Source of the DNA: Akebia trifoliata
Taxonomy: Eukaryota; Streptophyta; Magnoliopsida; Ranunculales; Lardizabalaceae
DNA: 64,000 bases
Assembly (NCBI GenBank): GCA_017979445.1
Contig: CM030711.1
Span: 45,555,560-45,619,559 of the forward strand
Reading direction: 5' to 3'
The stretch's first letter is position 1, and the number at the start of each line of letters is the position of its first letter. Made by a program: the position numbers and the translations under genes. The notes under the pieces are model-generated. The model was not told the DNA's origin and searched no databases. It was given only the letters and a program-made list of their open reading frames with translations. Below are positions 33,651 to 46,908 of the stretch, piece after piece.

Positions 33651-34885
33651 ATTAACATTTATTTTAACAAATCAAACTTTCAAAAATAAAACCTTAAGAA
33701 AATTAGGATATGGAGTTTTTGTTTATAATTAGGATTGAGATGGAATAGTAAATTCAAATTGACATTTATGTAAAGGGAAAGTGACAAAAACAAAGACATC
33801 CACATTGAGTCTTACTTTGAAGCGGTGGGTCCACTTCAAAATTTTGGAGGAACCCTCCTCGTAACATTACACGTAGTTTTTATTTTTTTATTTCATGCCC
33901 CTATTTTTTTCATTAATGTTTGGAATACCTCCTTGGAGATACCATGTGTCATCTAAGGGAGAGGGTTCTACCAGAAATTTTAAAGCAAAATGGGCGCTTC
34001 AAAGTTTCTTTTTTCCTTCCACATGCTATTTACATTAAAAGTACATTTACTTCTAACTACTTCATTAATTAATATTTAATAAGGTTATTTAATATCCTTT
34101 TAAATAAGGGGTTTTGTTAACATATGCCCATATGATATATGTTAAAGTACATTAAATACACCTTGGGAATTGATTTTCGTACCAAAATTATTTCAATTTT
34201 ATTTTTAAACAAAAATACTTATTCCAAAGATGTATTTAATGCACTTGCTCACATTAAAGTGCAATAAATAAACTTAGGAAATTGAAATTTGTATCGAAAA
34301 TGCCCTTAAAATTTGAATTTTTTATTTTATATCAAAATACCTTCAGATTCCAATTTCCAAGGTGTATTTATTGCACTTTAACATGTGCCCTACAAAATCC
34401 ATGAATTACAAGTAAAGCAAATCTACCATCGGATCTCCTTCATACAAGTAAGTCTTGAAAATGGTCGTCTAAAACTGAATCGAAAAATAATTTGGTTCAT
34501 GATAATATTCCCAAAACCAAGGACCTATGTGGATACACCTCTCTGTGCAAGAGCAAAAACCTATCCAATTTTTGCTAGCTCCCTGTTGAAGTAAAAGTCG
34601 TCAAGAAGCTCTATCCAAACGTAGTGCAACTAAATGGTTCAAAATACATCATGCGGTTGAATAATCATTAATATTCTTTGTTCTCCAAATTTTTTTTGTG
34701 CATATTACTATTTATCTTAAATTATTAAATACTATTTTTAATATTTATAAAGTTAATATATCTTATTTGACTTATCCAAGACAACTTGTGAGGTTTCGTG
34801 TTGACTTGACTTGGTTGAAATTCAACTTTGGTCGACTTTTAAAGTTTGTGTACTATGGTTGGTTACTATGTTATATTTTAAAATT
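33651..34885. other. Gene-free stretch
   Basis: No gene. Around 34130-34390 a phrase of the type AAGTGCATTAAATACACCTT recurs in direct and inverted forms (GGTGTATTTATTGCACTTTAA near 34360), suggesting another old foldback element. A similar phrase occurs near 51730 and 51840. Confidence 0.45.
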
Positions 34886-35284
34886 GGGTAAATTACACTT
34901 TGACCCCCAATAGTTTGGCATAAATCCATTTTGACCTTCTAATGTTTGGATAATTGCACTTACCTCCCTTAAAGTTGTCTAAGGGATTCACTTACCCCCT
35001 TTTGTCAAATATGCCGTCAACTTAACAGTTAAATTTTTTTATAAAGACCATTTTGCCATTTCTAAAATGTTATTCTTTTTTATATAAAAAAATATGCCTG
35101 TGAAAAAAATGATTTCAATGAATGACTTGGAGGGGGGAGGGGATTTTTAATTATTGTTTTAATTTTTATTTATTTATAATAAAAATATCATCTAAATTTT
35201 AACCCCGTCAATGAAAGGAGAGGTAAGTGCAGTTATCAAAATGGAATTACGCCAAACTATAGGGGTTCAAAGTGTAATTTACCC
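34886..35284. mobile_element. Mutator-like MITE, GGGTAAATTACAC family
   Basis: A 399-bp element with inverted ends GGGTAAATTACACTTTGACC and (reverse-complemented right) GGGTAAATTACACTTTGAAC. Perfect 9-bp direct repeats TTTAAAATT flank it (34877-34885 and 35285-35293). Sub-terminal AATAGTTTGGC / GCCAAACTAT also pair. No coding sequence. Inverted repeats of this kind are common in angiosperm genomes, from my general knowledge of plant repeats. Confidence 0.85.
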
Positions 35285-35717
35285 TTTAAAATTATCTTGA
35301 TTGAATTTTGAGTTCACTTGCTTTAAACTCATCTGAATCAACTCATCGAGTCAATTTAAAAATATACTGAATCGAGTTGAAACTCAAGCAAATCATAAGC
35401 TTATATATAGATATTCTTCAAAAGATAGAAATAGTTAATATTTTTAATCTAAATACTATTACTATTCTTGATATTTTAGTATATTTAATATATATTTATT
35501 TGACTTCCCAATCTTTGGCTTCAATGATGATGATGACAGTATAATTATTTGACTTATCCAACATGAGCTAGCAAGTCGTTATTATCTTTTCAATGAGTCA
35601 TTAATTGATTTTTTGAGTTTTACAATTATTGTTATTTTCCATGCACAATCAAGAACCCCACTTTATCTTGATCACTCTTTTTTTGTATTTTTCTCTTTCC
35701 AAGAAATCAATGGATTT

Positions 35718-35830
35718 ATTGTTAGAGGAGATGAAAGTGGGTTCAAAGGGGTTTGAACCTAAGTCATGGGATCAAACTCTCCTCAAAACTCTATGACATA
35801 GTTAAGTGGCACCTTCAAAATTAATTATCT
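35718..35830 (-). mobile_element. tRNA-derived SINE-like fragment
   Basis: On the minus strand, GATCCCATGACTTAGGTTCAAACCC contains the B-box form GGTTCAAACCC, about 50 bases after a weak A-box-like GGTGCCACTTAACTATG. A 3' body was not delimited. Confidence 0.4.
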
Positions 35831-36718
35831 TAAAAGTGCTTGAATTTTTTGAAAAATCTCAGATGAATTTAGTATCAACAATGTTGTTGACCATAGTCAA
35901 AGCTAAACCCTAATTCCAGGGGGAAGCCCTAATGTAATATTTAAAAACAAACCCCAAAAGAACGGAAAAAAATAATTTCCAAAAAAAAAAATGTAAAAAA
36001 AATTCGAAAAAGTGCATATTATAACGGTAAATAACGGTCCGTTAACCTATTTTGACGCGTGTTTCAGATTTTAGGTCAAAACATGAGTATGGCATGAGCT
36101 CTCGATTACGTATCACTTTTTGGATTCCCTTGGTTGGTGCATCTTTGCTGTAATTTTGAGGAAGACATCCTCCTTAAATCAACATGGTTAGATTACAAAT
36201 AGATATCACGAGGACCATCCAACGTTATTGACATAAGGAAGACATCTTTCTTAGGATTATAGAAGCCTATTTTGATATTTTCCCTATTTGTTGGGCCATC
36301 TGCTGTCGTAAACAGTAGGAAGTGGTGTTATTAAGGTGGATCCATTGGTGGTGGGTCCATGGTGTACGGTGTGGCTTAGGAACAAAAATCTTTTTTGTCC
36401 TCAAAAGTCTTAGCTGAATTTACTGTATTATGATCTACATCAAAGGTCGTGTAGATATGTACTTTGTCTTTGCTAAATAGAAAAATGTTTAAAGCTTTTT
36501 AACATCTACTTACTTGACTCCAATCATACTTATTAAATTTGCTTTTAACAAAGTTACTTTGATTTATATAATATTAGAATCCAATGACTCTTAAAAATGA
36601 CTCGTGAATAAATGCATGATCCCGACCATATAAATACAAAATTCCTAACTATGAGGATTTATTCTCAAGATATAAACTATTGGGATATGCATTATTGAAA
36701 TGTATTAGATTTATTTTT

Positions 36719-36949
36719 ATGTGTTTTTTTTTTTTATATTGATAACGAAGGGTATCTGGGCCAACTTGCACACATCCTGACTAATCCCTACACCCTTCAC
36801 CCAGGCTATGACTGGTGTCTGCTTGGTCCAAGTCAGTGCATGGCCACCATAGGAATATAGTTGGTGGGATTTAAACTTGAGACCAACTAAGGATCAAACC
36901 TAATGATACCCAAATCTACTACTCAACCATCCCTGCGATGGTTGAGGGT
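36719..36949 (-). mobile_element. Au SINE
   Basis: On the minus strand the element starts near CTCAACCATCGCAGGG and has CTCAAGTTTAAATCCCACC in the B-box position. It ends with the Au-type 3' sequence GTGCAAGTTGGCCCAGATACC followed by CGTTATCAATA and a poly(A). Direct repeats ATTTATTTTT (36709-36718 and 36950-36959) flank it. Au SINEs are tRNA-derived, widespread in flowering plants, and mobilised by LINEs. A second copy is at 52859-53068. Confidence 0.8.
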
Positions 36950-36984
36950 ATTTATTTTTCATTAGTAATTTTTGTAAAGTTATG

Positions 36985-37110
36985 TCGAACCATATATTAG
37001 CTATGTTGGTAAGGTGTACAAATGTTGATATTTCGATCATGAGTTCAAACTCATCTTCACCTATTATAAGATTAGGTTTGGTGACCCATGGAAATGACTC
37101 ATAAAAAAAA
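36985..37110 (+). mobile_element. tRNA-derived SINE
   Basis: An A box TAGCTATGTTGG (36998-37009) and a B box GAGTTCAAACTC (37041-37052) are spaced as in a Pol III promoter. A short body follows, ending near CTCATAAAAAAAAT at about 37108. It lies 35 bp from the Au SINE at 36719-36949. Confidence 0.6.
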
Positions 37111-38221
37111 TCACATTTTTCAAAGCTTTATTAAGAAGATAGATTATAAGAATAATGATAATTAGACGTTTTTTTTTTCCAGATGCCCCCCCATACACTC
37201 CCTAACTTGGTAGTTACAAAACTTTGTTTTTGTGTATCCCAACACTTTTATGGTTATGTGATGGGGGTGTGCAAGGGTGTCTGAAAAAAGAGCATCAAGT
37301 TATCGCGACTCAAATTATAACCATCATATTTCATGTCTACACGATGATATTTTTTTTCATGACTCACTTTCCACAAGTCATTGGAGCTTAGACCTATATA
37401 TAGTATCCATATAATACATATTAATAGGACAAAATTCAATTATTGGATTTTGTGTTTATTTGGTTGGGATCATGCCTATTTTCATGAATCACTAAATCCA
37501 GACCTATGGCACTATTCATTTTTGAAGTCTTTGATATGGTAAAAAAAAGAAAGCTTATTTCTTTAATTTTCTTTAAACCTAATTTAAACTATGTATCATG
37601 AAGGATTGAGGTGTCATTCGAGCCATTAGTAATATATGAAAAATATTAAATAGTGAAAATTTCCAAGTTTCTCGATCTAATTCTAAGACAATACCTTATA
37701 TGAGTTCAATATTCATATCTACTTTTATTATCTTGATTCACAGCCTTTGTGATCTTCCTCTTCCTTTTTAAAACTTTCAACCAATATAGCCATTCTTATT
37801 AGGATTATTATAACTTATTATTCCATATGAACAACTACATCGAGTCAATTGACTCGATTTAATTGAATTCCAAATTGATTTGATAACTAAAATCATTTGA
37901 ACCAACTCATTGAGTTAATTCAAAAATATACTTGAGTCCTACTAGAAAATCAAAGGAATTAGGTGATCATATTTAATATTTTTGAAAAATCAAAATAGTT
38001 CTTAATTTTTAATTATTCAAAAAAAAAAAAAAAAAAAATCTAACTATATTAACTAGATTAAAAACAACTTTACTAAGACTTATAGTGGCACCATGTAGAG
38101 GAAATGTCGGTTATAACCAATTACGCTATGCGATGTGTTCAGAAGTGTCAGTAAGATCGAGACTATTACTATGTTAGTCAAGCTAGTCTTATACTTACAA
38201 TATAGTATACATGAGTGTTGA
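37111..38221. other. Gene-free stretch
   Basis: No gene or bounded repeat recognised. Poly(A) near 38019-38038 may mark the tail of an unseen retroelement. Confidence 0.45.
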
Positions 38222-38427
38222 TATTCTAACTAGAAAGTCTTCACTCGATCAATACTCAACTAACATGGCACAGACACAAAACCCATAGATATTTTTGTTG
38301 CATGATACACTATTGCACATTCCTATAGAAGATGTGCATTTGTATATCTCGAGGAAAAAGATCTATAGTTCCATATTCGTGCCACGTAAGCTGAGTATTG
38401 ATTAAGTGAAGAATTTCTAGTTAGAAT
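38222..38427. mobile_element. Foldback MITE, ATTCTAACTAGAAA family
   Basis: Inverted arms of about 50 bp: ATTCTAACTAGAAAGTCTTC, ACTCGATCAATACTCAACTA, CATGGCAC on the left, and the mirror GTGCCACGTAAGCTGAGTAT ... CTAGTTAGAAT on the right. The centre has GAGGAAAAAGATCTATAG. Related, more diverged elements with ATACTCAACTGA / CACAAAACC motifs occur at 50735-50890 and 52190-52430. No coding sequence. Confidence 0.7.
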
Positions 38428-39734
38428 GTCATTATTCTATATATATTTATTGACTCATTTAAGTCAACTTACGAGTCATCGAGTTGACCCAACCCAATGG
38501 GCATTAAAGTCGAGTTGAATATTCCAAATCTTAAAGTTAAACTTTATTATGCACTTAACACAAGATTAGATAGGAGACTTAATAACTTAGCTAATATACA
38601 CACTGATCGAAAAAAATATGTATATATATATATATATGTTGAAGGGTCAAATCCTAAGTTCCTAAGATTCCTCCACATCGTCTGTCGAGACTATTTTCTT
38701 GAGCACCCAATCACTTTCTCTCTCTTCTCTTCTCTTTCTACAGAAAGGAAAAAAAAAACGTTAAAAAGTGGAAAACCCTAGATCTGGATCACGTGAGTTA
38801 CGTAAGCAAAATTAACTACATTCGATCACATCAAAGGATGCTGATGTAAGTAGAGGCAACAGCCAAAAATAAAAAAGGAGATTTGTTTGTTGTGTTATTA
38901 GTTATTATTACTGCTTTTTTTATTTTACTGTGTCATTGATTGGAGCAATTGAGATGAAAATGATGGGATGGAGGAAAAGTAGTGATTGATATCTTTTTGT
39001 TGGTTAAAGGTAAATGTGTCTGTCTTCACTTGAACCTTTTCTTTCCAAGGTGGCAAATATGTATACAGTTGTCCTTCTTCATCATTGACTCACTTTTCTT
39101 TCTTTGGGTCCATTTGAATTTTGACTGTCTAAACTAGTAAGTAAAGAAATAAGATTAATGATTAGGTTTTTAGAAGTTTAGGATTAGGGTTAGGGTTCTT
39201 GAGCCACTAATCGTTATATTTTGATTACTCTACTTAGGGGTCTTGATAGGTTGAATTAAATTAGGTAATTAAGTTTGATTCATTATCGATTCAAGTTTAT
39301 TAGGTCTAAATTTGACTTTTTGATCTAGGTTAAATGATTGATTATATTCTAGGAATGTCGGGATTTGATTATAATTTGATTCTTGAAGTACCTAAAATCA
39401 AGAAGTATCACATTTAACTCTTGAGAATGGATTATCTTTAGTGCTATTGAACGGTTAGGAGAGCCACACGTCAATAGGATAATAACTTTACACCGTTTAA
39501 AAATAGAGGTTCAATGACCATCCATTTTCAGAGCCTTGGATCATGTGAATTTTTTTTTTTTTTTTTTTTTCTTTCTTAAATTCGATCTAAAACATTAACA
39601 CAAGAAGACTGTGATGTTATATTTTTTTAATGTGGCACTCTCTTACCTGTAGATAAAACGATACAGAGGGCTACATGGACATGGCGCTATAGAGGATTTG
39701 AAGGGTTGATTTAATGGCAATTTCGAATCCAATA
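38428..39734. other. Gene-free stretch
   Basis: No gene. A (TA)n run lies at 38618-38638 and a poly(T) at 39549-39570. The part 39420-39705 may be a decayed member of the CCTCTGTAG MITE family (see 9396-9701), since GGGCTACATGG and GCTATAGAGGATT occur near its right side. Confidence 0.4.
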
Positions 39735-39905
39735 AGCGATGAGAGTTTGTAAATTGTACGTTCGATACCCAGTACGAGCAATGGCTCCTCAAGGCCACCC
39801 GCAATGGCATACCCTCACTTACCTGATGTATGTGATGTGTGTTGCAGGTGCCTTAGGGAGGGACCCATATGCCTTGGTCCAGTCCTTGGCTCAATCAGTC
39901 CCACT
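39735..39905 (+). mobile_element. SINE with CCTCACTTACCTG body
   Basis: A B-box form ACGTTCGATACCC is near 39760. The body (ACCCTCACTTACCTGATGTA, TGTGTTGCAGGTGCC) is shared with 41985-42115 and 46617-46838, which have CCTCACTTACCTGGTGCG and TACTTACCTGGTATATGG. Three copies make a SINE family likely. The 5' end is uncertain. Confidence 0.5.
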
Positions 39906-41099
39906 AAAATAAATACATTTTCTTGATTTTGTTTCTTATAGATTTTGATTCTAATTATAAAATAAGTTAAATTAGAATCAAAACCAATAATAACTACAGG
40001 TATGAGTCAATTCTGATTTTGTGATTCCGTACTGTCTATTAAGACTCATGTGCATGCACTTTAAGCTAAAATGGTGTTTGAGATCTAAGAGTCATTCAAA
40101 AGACAAATGAGATCTAACTCATTCAACAAGTAATAAAAATGATAAGGGGAACAGGACAAAAGAAATAAAGAGAAAATGATTTGATATGCTACCTCATATG
40201 GAGCTATCCATCAAAACAAATTCAAAATAAATCAATTACAGGTACTCGTTAACATATTGAATATCCTTCTCTTTGTTGTTCTAATTAATTTTAAGATGAA
40301 TGGATAAGAGACCACATCCAATTTGATGGTCTTGATAGATACTTGTTGACCATTTTGGGCTATTAATGGCAGAGTATCATATCATACATTCTATGATTAA
40401 ACCTAGTTAATGTTAAAAAAAAAAAAGAAAAATTAGGCTAGTAAAATTCTTGATTCTCCTTTTTTTCTCTCCAAAAAGAGAGAAATAATAGAAATTTTTT
40501 TTCACTTATCTAATACTTACATGGACATATCATTTTGATTAATTTTTGGTGCCCTTGGGGTAGAATCGACTCGGTCCTGATTCACATTTTTTTTTATATT
40601 TTATTTTATGGTGGTGGGGTGTGGAGGGTATCAATCCGTTCTAATAAATAATGAAAAGAGACCTAAAACCCTCATCTTCATCGTGTCACCAAAAACCCTT
40701 TATTTTTTTTTCAAAACTAGTCATCTTCACGATCATAGAATTTTGAAGAAGTAGATGATGAGGAAATTTTCTGAAGAAAAATCGAAGGGTTTTCTACACA
40801 AGATTAAGGGGAAGTTAGAAATAATAGATTGAAGATAAGGTTGAATAGACTAAAAATAATTTACCATTGAGGTTGAAGAGCTTGAATTAGACTCATTTTT
40901 TTTTTATTATATAGAAAATCAAAGGTTTGGACTAGAGATTGGATGTGGGGGCATTTAGGTTATTTTTTACTATTTTATAAGAGAAGGCCAAGGGACTTGT
41001 CATCTGTTTGAAAACGAAGGGGTGCATCTCAAATATTGACCAAAACATGTAGGCCAGGGCATGTCTAGATTTTCTTTTCTTTCTTTTGGGTGGTTGTTT

Positions 41100-41590
41100 T
41101 GGTTGTCAATGGATATGGTTCGGATTGGATCAGGTTCAATTTGGGATCGATGAAACCCATAAGGGCATGTCTAAACTTTCTTTTCTCTCAGGTAGTTGAT
41201 GGGGTTATCATTGGATTGAATTCGGATTGGATCAAGGCCGATTTGGAATCAATGAAACAAATCAGATAAGAATTGGATCGGATCCTTTCCATGTCGGCTT
41301 TTGACCATATCTTATTATATATTCATATATTGGAACAACATATTTGATAAATTTTACATACTCTCTCACATTTTATTCAAGGCCCTATCAGATTGAGACT
41401 TGGTTGTTCCAAAATCAATCCCATAGATTATCAAATTGGATCCTTATCAAAATCCAATCCTTGATCCAGATCCAAAGTTTAGGAACAGATTTAAGGTATT
41501 TTTTATTTTTTTTTTTTTTTTTGGATTCAAGGTTTGATATGATAGAATAGACCTAACTTGGTACAAGGGATCTTGATCTTGAAAAACATC
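41100..41590 (+). repeat. Dispersed GGATC-rich repeat, copy 2
   Basis: Matches 5480-5760 in order and orientation over the last ~300 bp. The first ~180 bp contain an internal near-duplication (GGGCATGTCTA ... GGATTGGATCA twice, about 115 bp apart). A poly(T) lies at 41505-41522. Family unknown. Confidence 0.5.
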
Positions 41591-41984
41591 TTTGTTGTTT
41601 TTTGGTTGCCAATGAAATGGAATGATGGAGACCTTTGTGTGTCCAATTCTCAATGGACAAGAAAGAGGATGATAAGTTTCTCTTAAACTTTTCAGTATTA
41701 AAATAGTAGGCTCACATGGGAATTATATTTCCACATCAACTTTTTTAATTTTAATGGGCAGAAACCAAATCTAGACCTTATTAACATGTTCTTCTTTCTA
41801 CTTTAGAAATTCTTCCATCACAACAATCATTTTATTTTTTAGTAATAAAATTAACCCATATTTACAAACTTATTAATTGAAAAAGGACAATTATACTATC
41901 TCAATAGTGTTGGATAAAAGAGTAGAATACAATTAAAATATAAGTTATTTTCAAAAGTGTGTTCAATACTAATATTTCCTCAGT

Positions 41985-42115
41985 GCCACCCGTGAGAGGT
42001 GTTCCCTCACTTACCTGGTGCGTGTGATGTGCGGGTGTTGCATGTGTCCAGGGGAGGGTCCCATATGGCTTGGTTCCGACCCTGGTTCATTTGATCTCCC
42101 TAGTCGACACCCCCA
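41985..42115 (+). mobile_element. SINE body fragment
   Basis: Shares CCTCACTTACCTGGTG, GTGTTGCATGTG and the GGGTCCCATATGGCTTGG-type block with the SINE at 39735-39905. No promoter boxes remain. Confidence 0.45.
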
Positions 42116-42221
42116 TTATTAGGGTAAAAAAGAAGTTATTTTCAAAAGACAAAAATATCTTATTTACCATGAGGTGAAGTTCACTTTCTTTGTTGATAAA
42201 ATACTAAAGCATAACTATGAT

Positions 42222-42518
42222 CGTTGAATTTAGTCCCACATTGGAAACTCGCTGCCTTTGTCTCTCTCCTTATAAGCTCTTGAGCCTCTCTGCTCATTGC
42301 TAATTGGTTTTGAGTTGGACCCCAAATTTTTTATGGTATCAGAGCGGGCCTTTCTCTCTTCCACATCACCCAATCATATCCCCCCATGCTTTAAACCAGT
42401 TCAGCCCACATGTGCGGGGAGTGCACATCAGACATTCATTGCCTTGTATCGATCCGTATAAGCTCTTGGGGCTATCCACTCATTGGCGACTGGTTTTGAC
42501 TTGGACCCCAAAGTTTTC
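42222..42518 (+). mobile_element. TRIM (miniature terminal-repeat retrotransposon)
   Basis: Two direct terminal repeats of about 105 bp share TATAAGCTCTTG, CTCATTG, TTGGTTTTGA or CTGGTTTTGA, and TTGGACCCCAAA. The left one is about 42222-42330 and the right about 42420-42518. Directly after the left repeat is TGGTATCAGAGC (42334-42345), the primer-binding site complementary to initiator tRNA-Met. Only about 80 bp of internal DNA remain, with no coding capacity. These three signs define a TRIM. The exact ends are approximate. Confidence 0.75.
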
Positions 42519-44368
42519 AATAATGGACACAAAAGCATCTGTCATCTTTTAAAAGAAAAGAAAAAAAATTAAGTACTATATTTTGTCAAAAAAAAAACAT
42601 TTATTAATGATCAGAAAAAGTAAGATATATTTATTTTGTCCAACAGTCTATAATAATAATCTTGTTGTACATGGGTTGAAAATGAGGGGGGTAATATTAT
42701 AATTTGAAAATAAATGATTTTGTGAAGAGAAATTTGTAATAAGGTTGAAAAAGTAAAGATTGTAGAGACTTTTAAAAAACCTTATTGGAGAATATGTAAA
42801 TACTTGGATTTGTAATCTGCCACTGATATAAAATATGATGTTTTTTAATTACTGCTTCCCCATTGTATTAAATTTGAGGAATTGAGGTTGTGTTCAAAGC
42901 TCTTTCAGTTCTAAAAGAAACTGAGTACCAAGTGAGAGTGATCAAGGAAGAAATTCAAGGTTGGCTGTTGGGGATCCAAAATCTGACCTGATTTAATCTG
43001 ATAAGTTGGAGTTAGAATCAACTAAGGACCCAATCTCATTCTGATTTATAATAAATAAATAAATAAACATCAATGTCATGATATAAGAAAATATATATTG
43101 TTCATTGAATTGGTCGCTATCCCGTTCCAGAATTGATCTTTAGTTATAAAATATTAAGATCCGATGTTACTCGTCTGGGATCAGTCGAAGTCAAATCCAA
43201 ATATGATCATTGATAAACAATCCTTGAGTAATTTGCTAGGTCATTGGCCCAACCCACAACGGTTGACAAAGACTACCCCAAACAAAATCACCATCGTCAT
43301 CCCAACGCCATGAACATGAATCTTACAATCGGATTTCTCTGTTGGATTGACCTGATCCCATATCATCCCTTCCCAAGTCGAAGGAAAAGATGAAATATTC
43401 TGAACTGATGGGCCTAGAAGTGCGAAAAGCACACTTGGGAGACCGATATGAAGCTTTTGGTACTAATAGATACTAATATAGAGGGTGAGATGTCGAGAAA
43501 TGATCACTCCAGTTACATAGATCTTGAGAAATTTGAAGCGTCCCCTCCCCACTCCCCTAGATGAACATGTATTTCAAGTGAAAAAATAGTATTTTAGAGA
43601 TTGAGCCAGTTGGGTTCACATTGTATTGGAGGGGATCTCCATCTTCGAATTTGAAGAAGACTGACAATTTGGAGGAAAAATTTAGAGACATCGTATGGCG
43701 TAACCTAGTGATCCATACACTTGCATGGGTTCAATAATTATGGGAATCGATGAATTAGGTTTAGATGAGACCTCAATGTAGTATCAGACCATTATCAAAA
43801 TCAGATTCTTATCAGGTCTCGATATTTTGATCTAAATTCAGACTCTGGACAATTGATTCAATCTCTAACTTACCAGATCAGAAATGATCAAATTTTGGGT
43901 ATGATCAAATCCATTGACAGTGATGAAGAGAACACTGCAGTACACATCTGATGGTCCAAAAAAAAAAAAAAAAACACAGAGATCAAAAGAAACTCCAAAT
44001 CATCCTAATAAGGTACCATTAGACACGGATCCCAGGAGAATAGCTACTCAAGCTTAGGCAATAGAAGCCATTGAAATACAGATGTCATGACAAAGGGCAT
44101 TTTAAAAAAGAAGAAAAAAAAAGATAAGAATATAGAAGCAAAGATACAAGCTAAAATCCTAACACTAACACCTGCAAAGTAGACAAGTTTGGGATAAATT
44201 GTAAGAAAGCTCCTCCTGTCTCAGTACAGTACTATTATCCGCAAAAAAGCAGACATAAAGGGGGATAATTTTTCCCTTCTATTGCAATCTCAACTTCATC
44301 TAGTCTTCCCCTCATATCTAAAGCCCTCATCGATGACTTTTTAAGTCACTCAACCTCACGTTCCGGCA
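42519..44368. other. Gene-free stretch and TMN7 downstream region
   Basis: No gene. Short ATAAATAAATA, poly(A) (43958-43975) and GATC-rich repeat traces are present. The part nearest 44368 should include the TMN7 3' untranslated region (minus strand), but I could not place a polyadenylation site. Confidence 0.45.
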
Positions 44369-46838
44369 TCAGTCAATCTTAACAGAAGAATAGATCTTTC
44401 TGACAAACCAGAAGCACGCATAGAACCCAATTGTTCCCGTCAAGACGAAAAAGGCATAAGACACTATCAACATATAGCCAAAATAAAGAATGCCCGACAC
44501 CAACTTTGTTATTTCCAACTTGGTAAAGAAGTAGAAGACCGAGTAGAGGAAAAGGTAGAGAGCAGATGAACCTGCAGTCAGATAAGCCCTCCACCACCAA
44601 TGGTAGTCTTCGCTGCACAGCTGGAAGTAGCAGAGCACGATAGTTATCTCAGCACAAGTGATGAGAAGGATAACAAAGACTATGAAGAGGAAGCCGAAGA
44701 TGTAGTAGAATTGGTTAAGCCATATGGATGTCAAGATGAAGAAGAGCTCGATGAATACAGCACCAAAGGGAAGTATGCCACCAATGAGAATAGAGAAAAC
44801 TGGTTTCATGTACCATGCCTGCTCTGGTATTTGTCTGGGGATCTTATTTGTCTTCACTGGGTCCTCAGTTGCCGACTTTTTGAAACCCAAGTAACTACCC
44901 ACGAAAACCAACGGCACTGATATCCCAAACCATAAGAACACGAGTGCAAACATAGTCCCAAACGGCACCGCGCCTGATGATTGCTCTCCCCAGATTAGTG
45001 CATTCAGAACAAAGAAGATGGAAAAAAGAATAGCAGGGAACAAGAATGCGGTTCTCAAGGTGTTTCTCTTCCACTCCATGCCTTTGAACATCTTATATAA
45101 ACGAGCCGAGGAGTAGCCTCCAAATAAGCCCATGAAGACCCACAAAAGAACCATGGCAGTCATCAGCCCACCTCGGTTGGAAGGTGAAAGGAAACCCAAC
45201 AGTGCGAATATCATCGTGACAAGTGTCATTCCAAAGATTTGGACACCTGTTCCAACATAAACACAGAGCAAACTCGAATTCATGGGTGGCCTGAAAACAT
45301 CTCCATGGACGAGCTTCCATCCTGTTTCTTCCTGTGCCTCATCTTGCGTTTCCAATTGATTGTAGTTGGCAATATCTCTGTACAGAGTTCTCATCATGAT
45401 CATGGCAACCATACCAGACAGGAAGAGTACAATCATCAGAGAGTTGATAATGGAGAACCAATGGATCTGATCATCATTCATGAGGAGGTAGGTATCCCAA
45501 CGAGAAGCCCATTTGATTTCACTTGGCTAAGAAATGAGAGCAACATAAGACACTGAAAAATGGGAACGAAGAAAGTAAAAAAACCATGAAAAAGTTAAGT
45601 ATTGGGTACCACAAAAGTAACGTCATATGTGAATATGATCTCCTTCTTTGCATCAACCTCTTGTGGTGTCGTACTACCTTGAATAATAGTTTTGGTACTT
45701 GGGTTGCATGTTACCAATTGAGGATTCTTCTCGTCCCAAACCTTATACTCATGATTAATACTGTTTGCAAGAACCAAGTGAGAAGACAAGAAACAGAATA
45801 GGAGACTATCAAACTAGTTAAATTCTGCATAGTATATATATACACTGGCAGGGAAATGACATCATAAGAAGCAACATGGGCAAAAATGCAGATTTGTATT
45901 AAATAACCAAGGTAGTCACAATTGGCTTGCAAATCAGCTAATTTTAGAATCAAGACCATGAGAAAACCTTTCGATGGTCTGCTTTCTCAGTGCAAACTAC
46001 AAGATTGTTTAAACGTGAGATGGTTTAGGGCAAGCGCTTCAATGGCCTATACTGAGGTATAAGCCTCGAGGGGAGGGGTGTAAACCTCATGAGCATGGCT
46101 CTTTAAATGAAGGCCACAGATAAACGATAAATGAATAACTGGATAAATTTACTAAATAAGTGAAATTTGACAAAACAAAAATATATATATATGGAAAAAA
46201 AAATGGGCCAGTTCATACGTAGAATATTAAAGTATAATGCATTATTAACCGAGTACTAGGAAGAAAATGTACTAAAAATAAAATTGAATTATTTAAGCTA
46301 CTGAAATGTTCAACCACTACATTACATGCCTATGACAAGAGAGGCCTAAAAAAGAGTAAAAAGCTTGAGGATCCATTGTTTTTCAAAACCTCTATGGATG
46401 AGCCATATTATTATTATTTTTTGGAAGGTAATGAGCCATATTCCTCATGAGCTTTAACACATTTTAGTAAGGAAGGGATTTTGAATAAGCCCCACCCTTA
46501 GATGAACCTCGAACACACTTTATAAAATACCGAGATCACAAATACAAGCACTACATGGAAGAAAAAACAATAACAATAAAGATAACTCTTATGAGCTCTC
46601 GATATAAGAGGAATTAACCAATGAGCGTTGGGTGCAATGGCCAAGGCATCCCTCCAAAAAGGGAGAGGTCTTGAGTTCAAGCCTCCTTGTCAGCCACTCA
46701 CAGGGACTTATCCCTACTTACCTGGTATATGGGGTATTGCATGTGCCGGGGGGATTTGGGTGAGATATGGTGCTCTAAGAGGCCAGTTGCCTTGCCCCTG
46801 CTAGTTGGGCCTACAGACCCGAAACCTCCGTCCTCAAT

Positions 46839-46871
<33 letters not shown>

Positions 46872-46872
46872 C

Positions 46873-46908
<36 letters not shown>

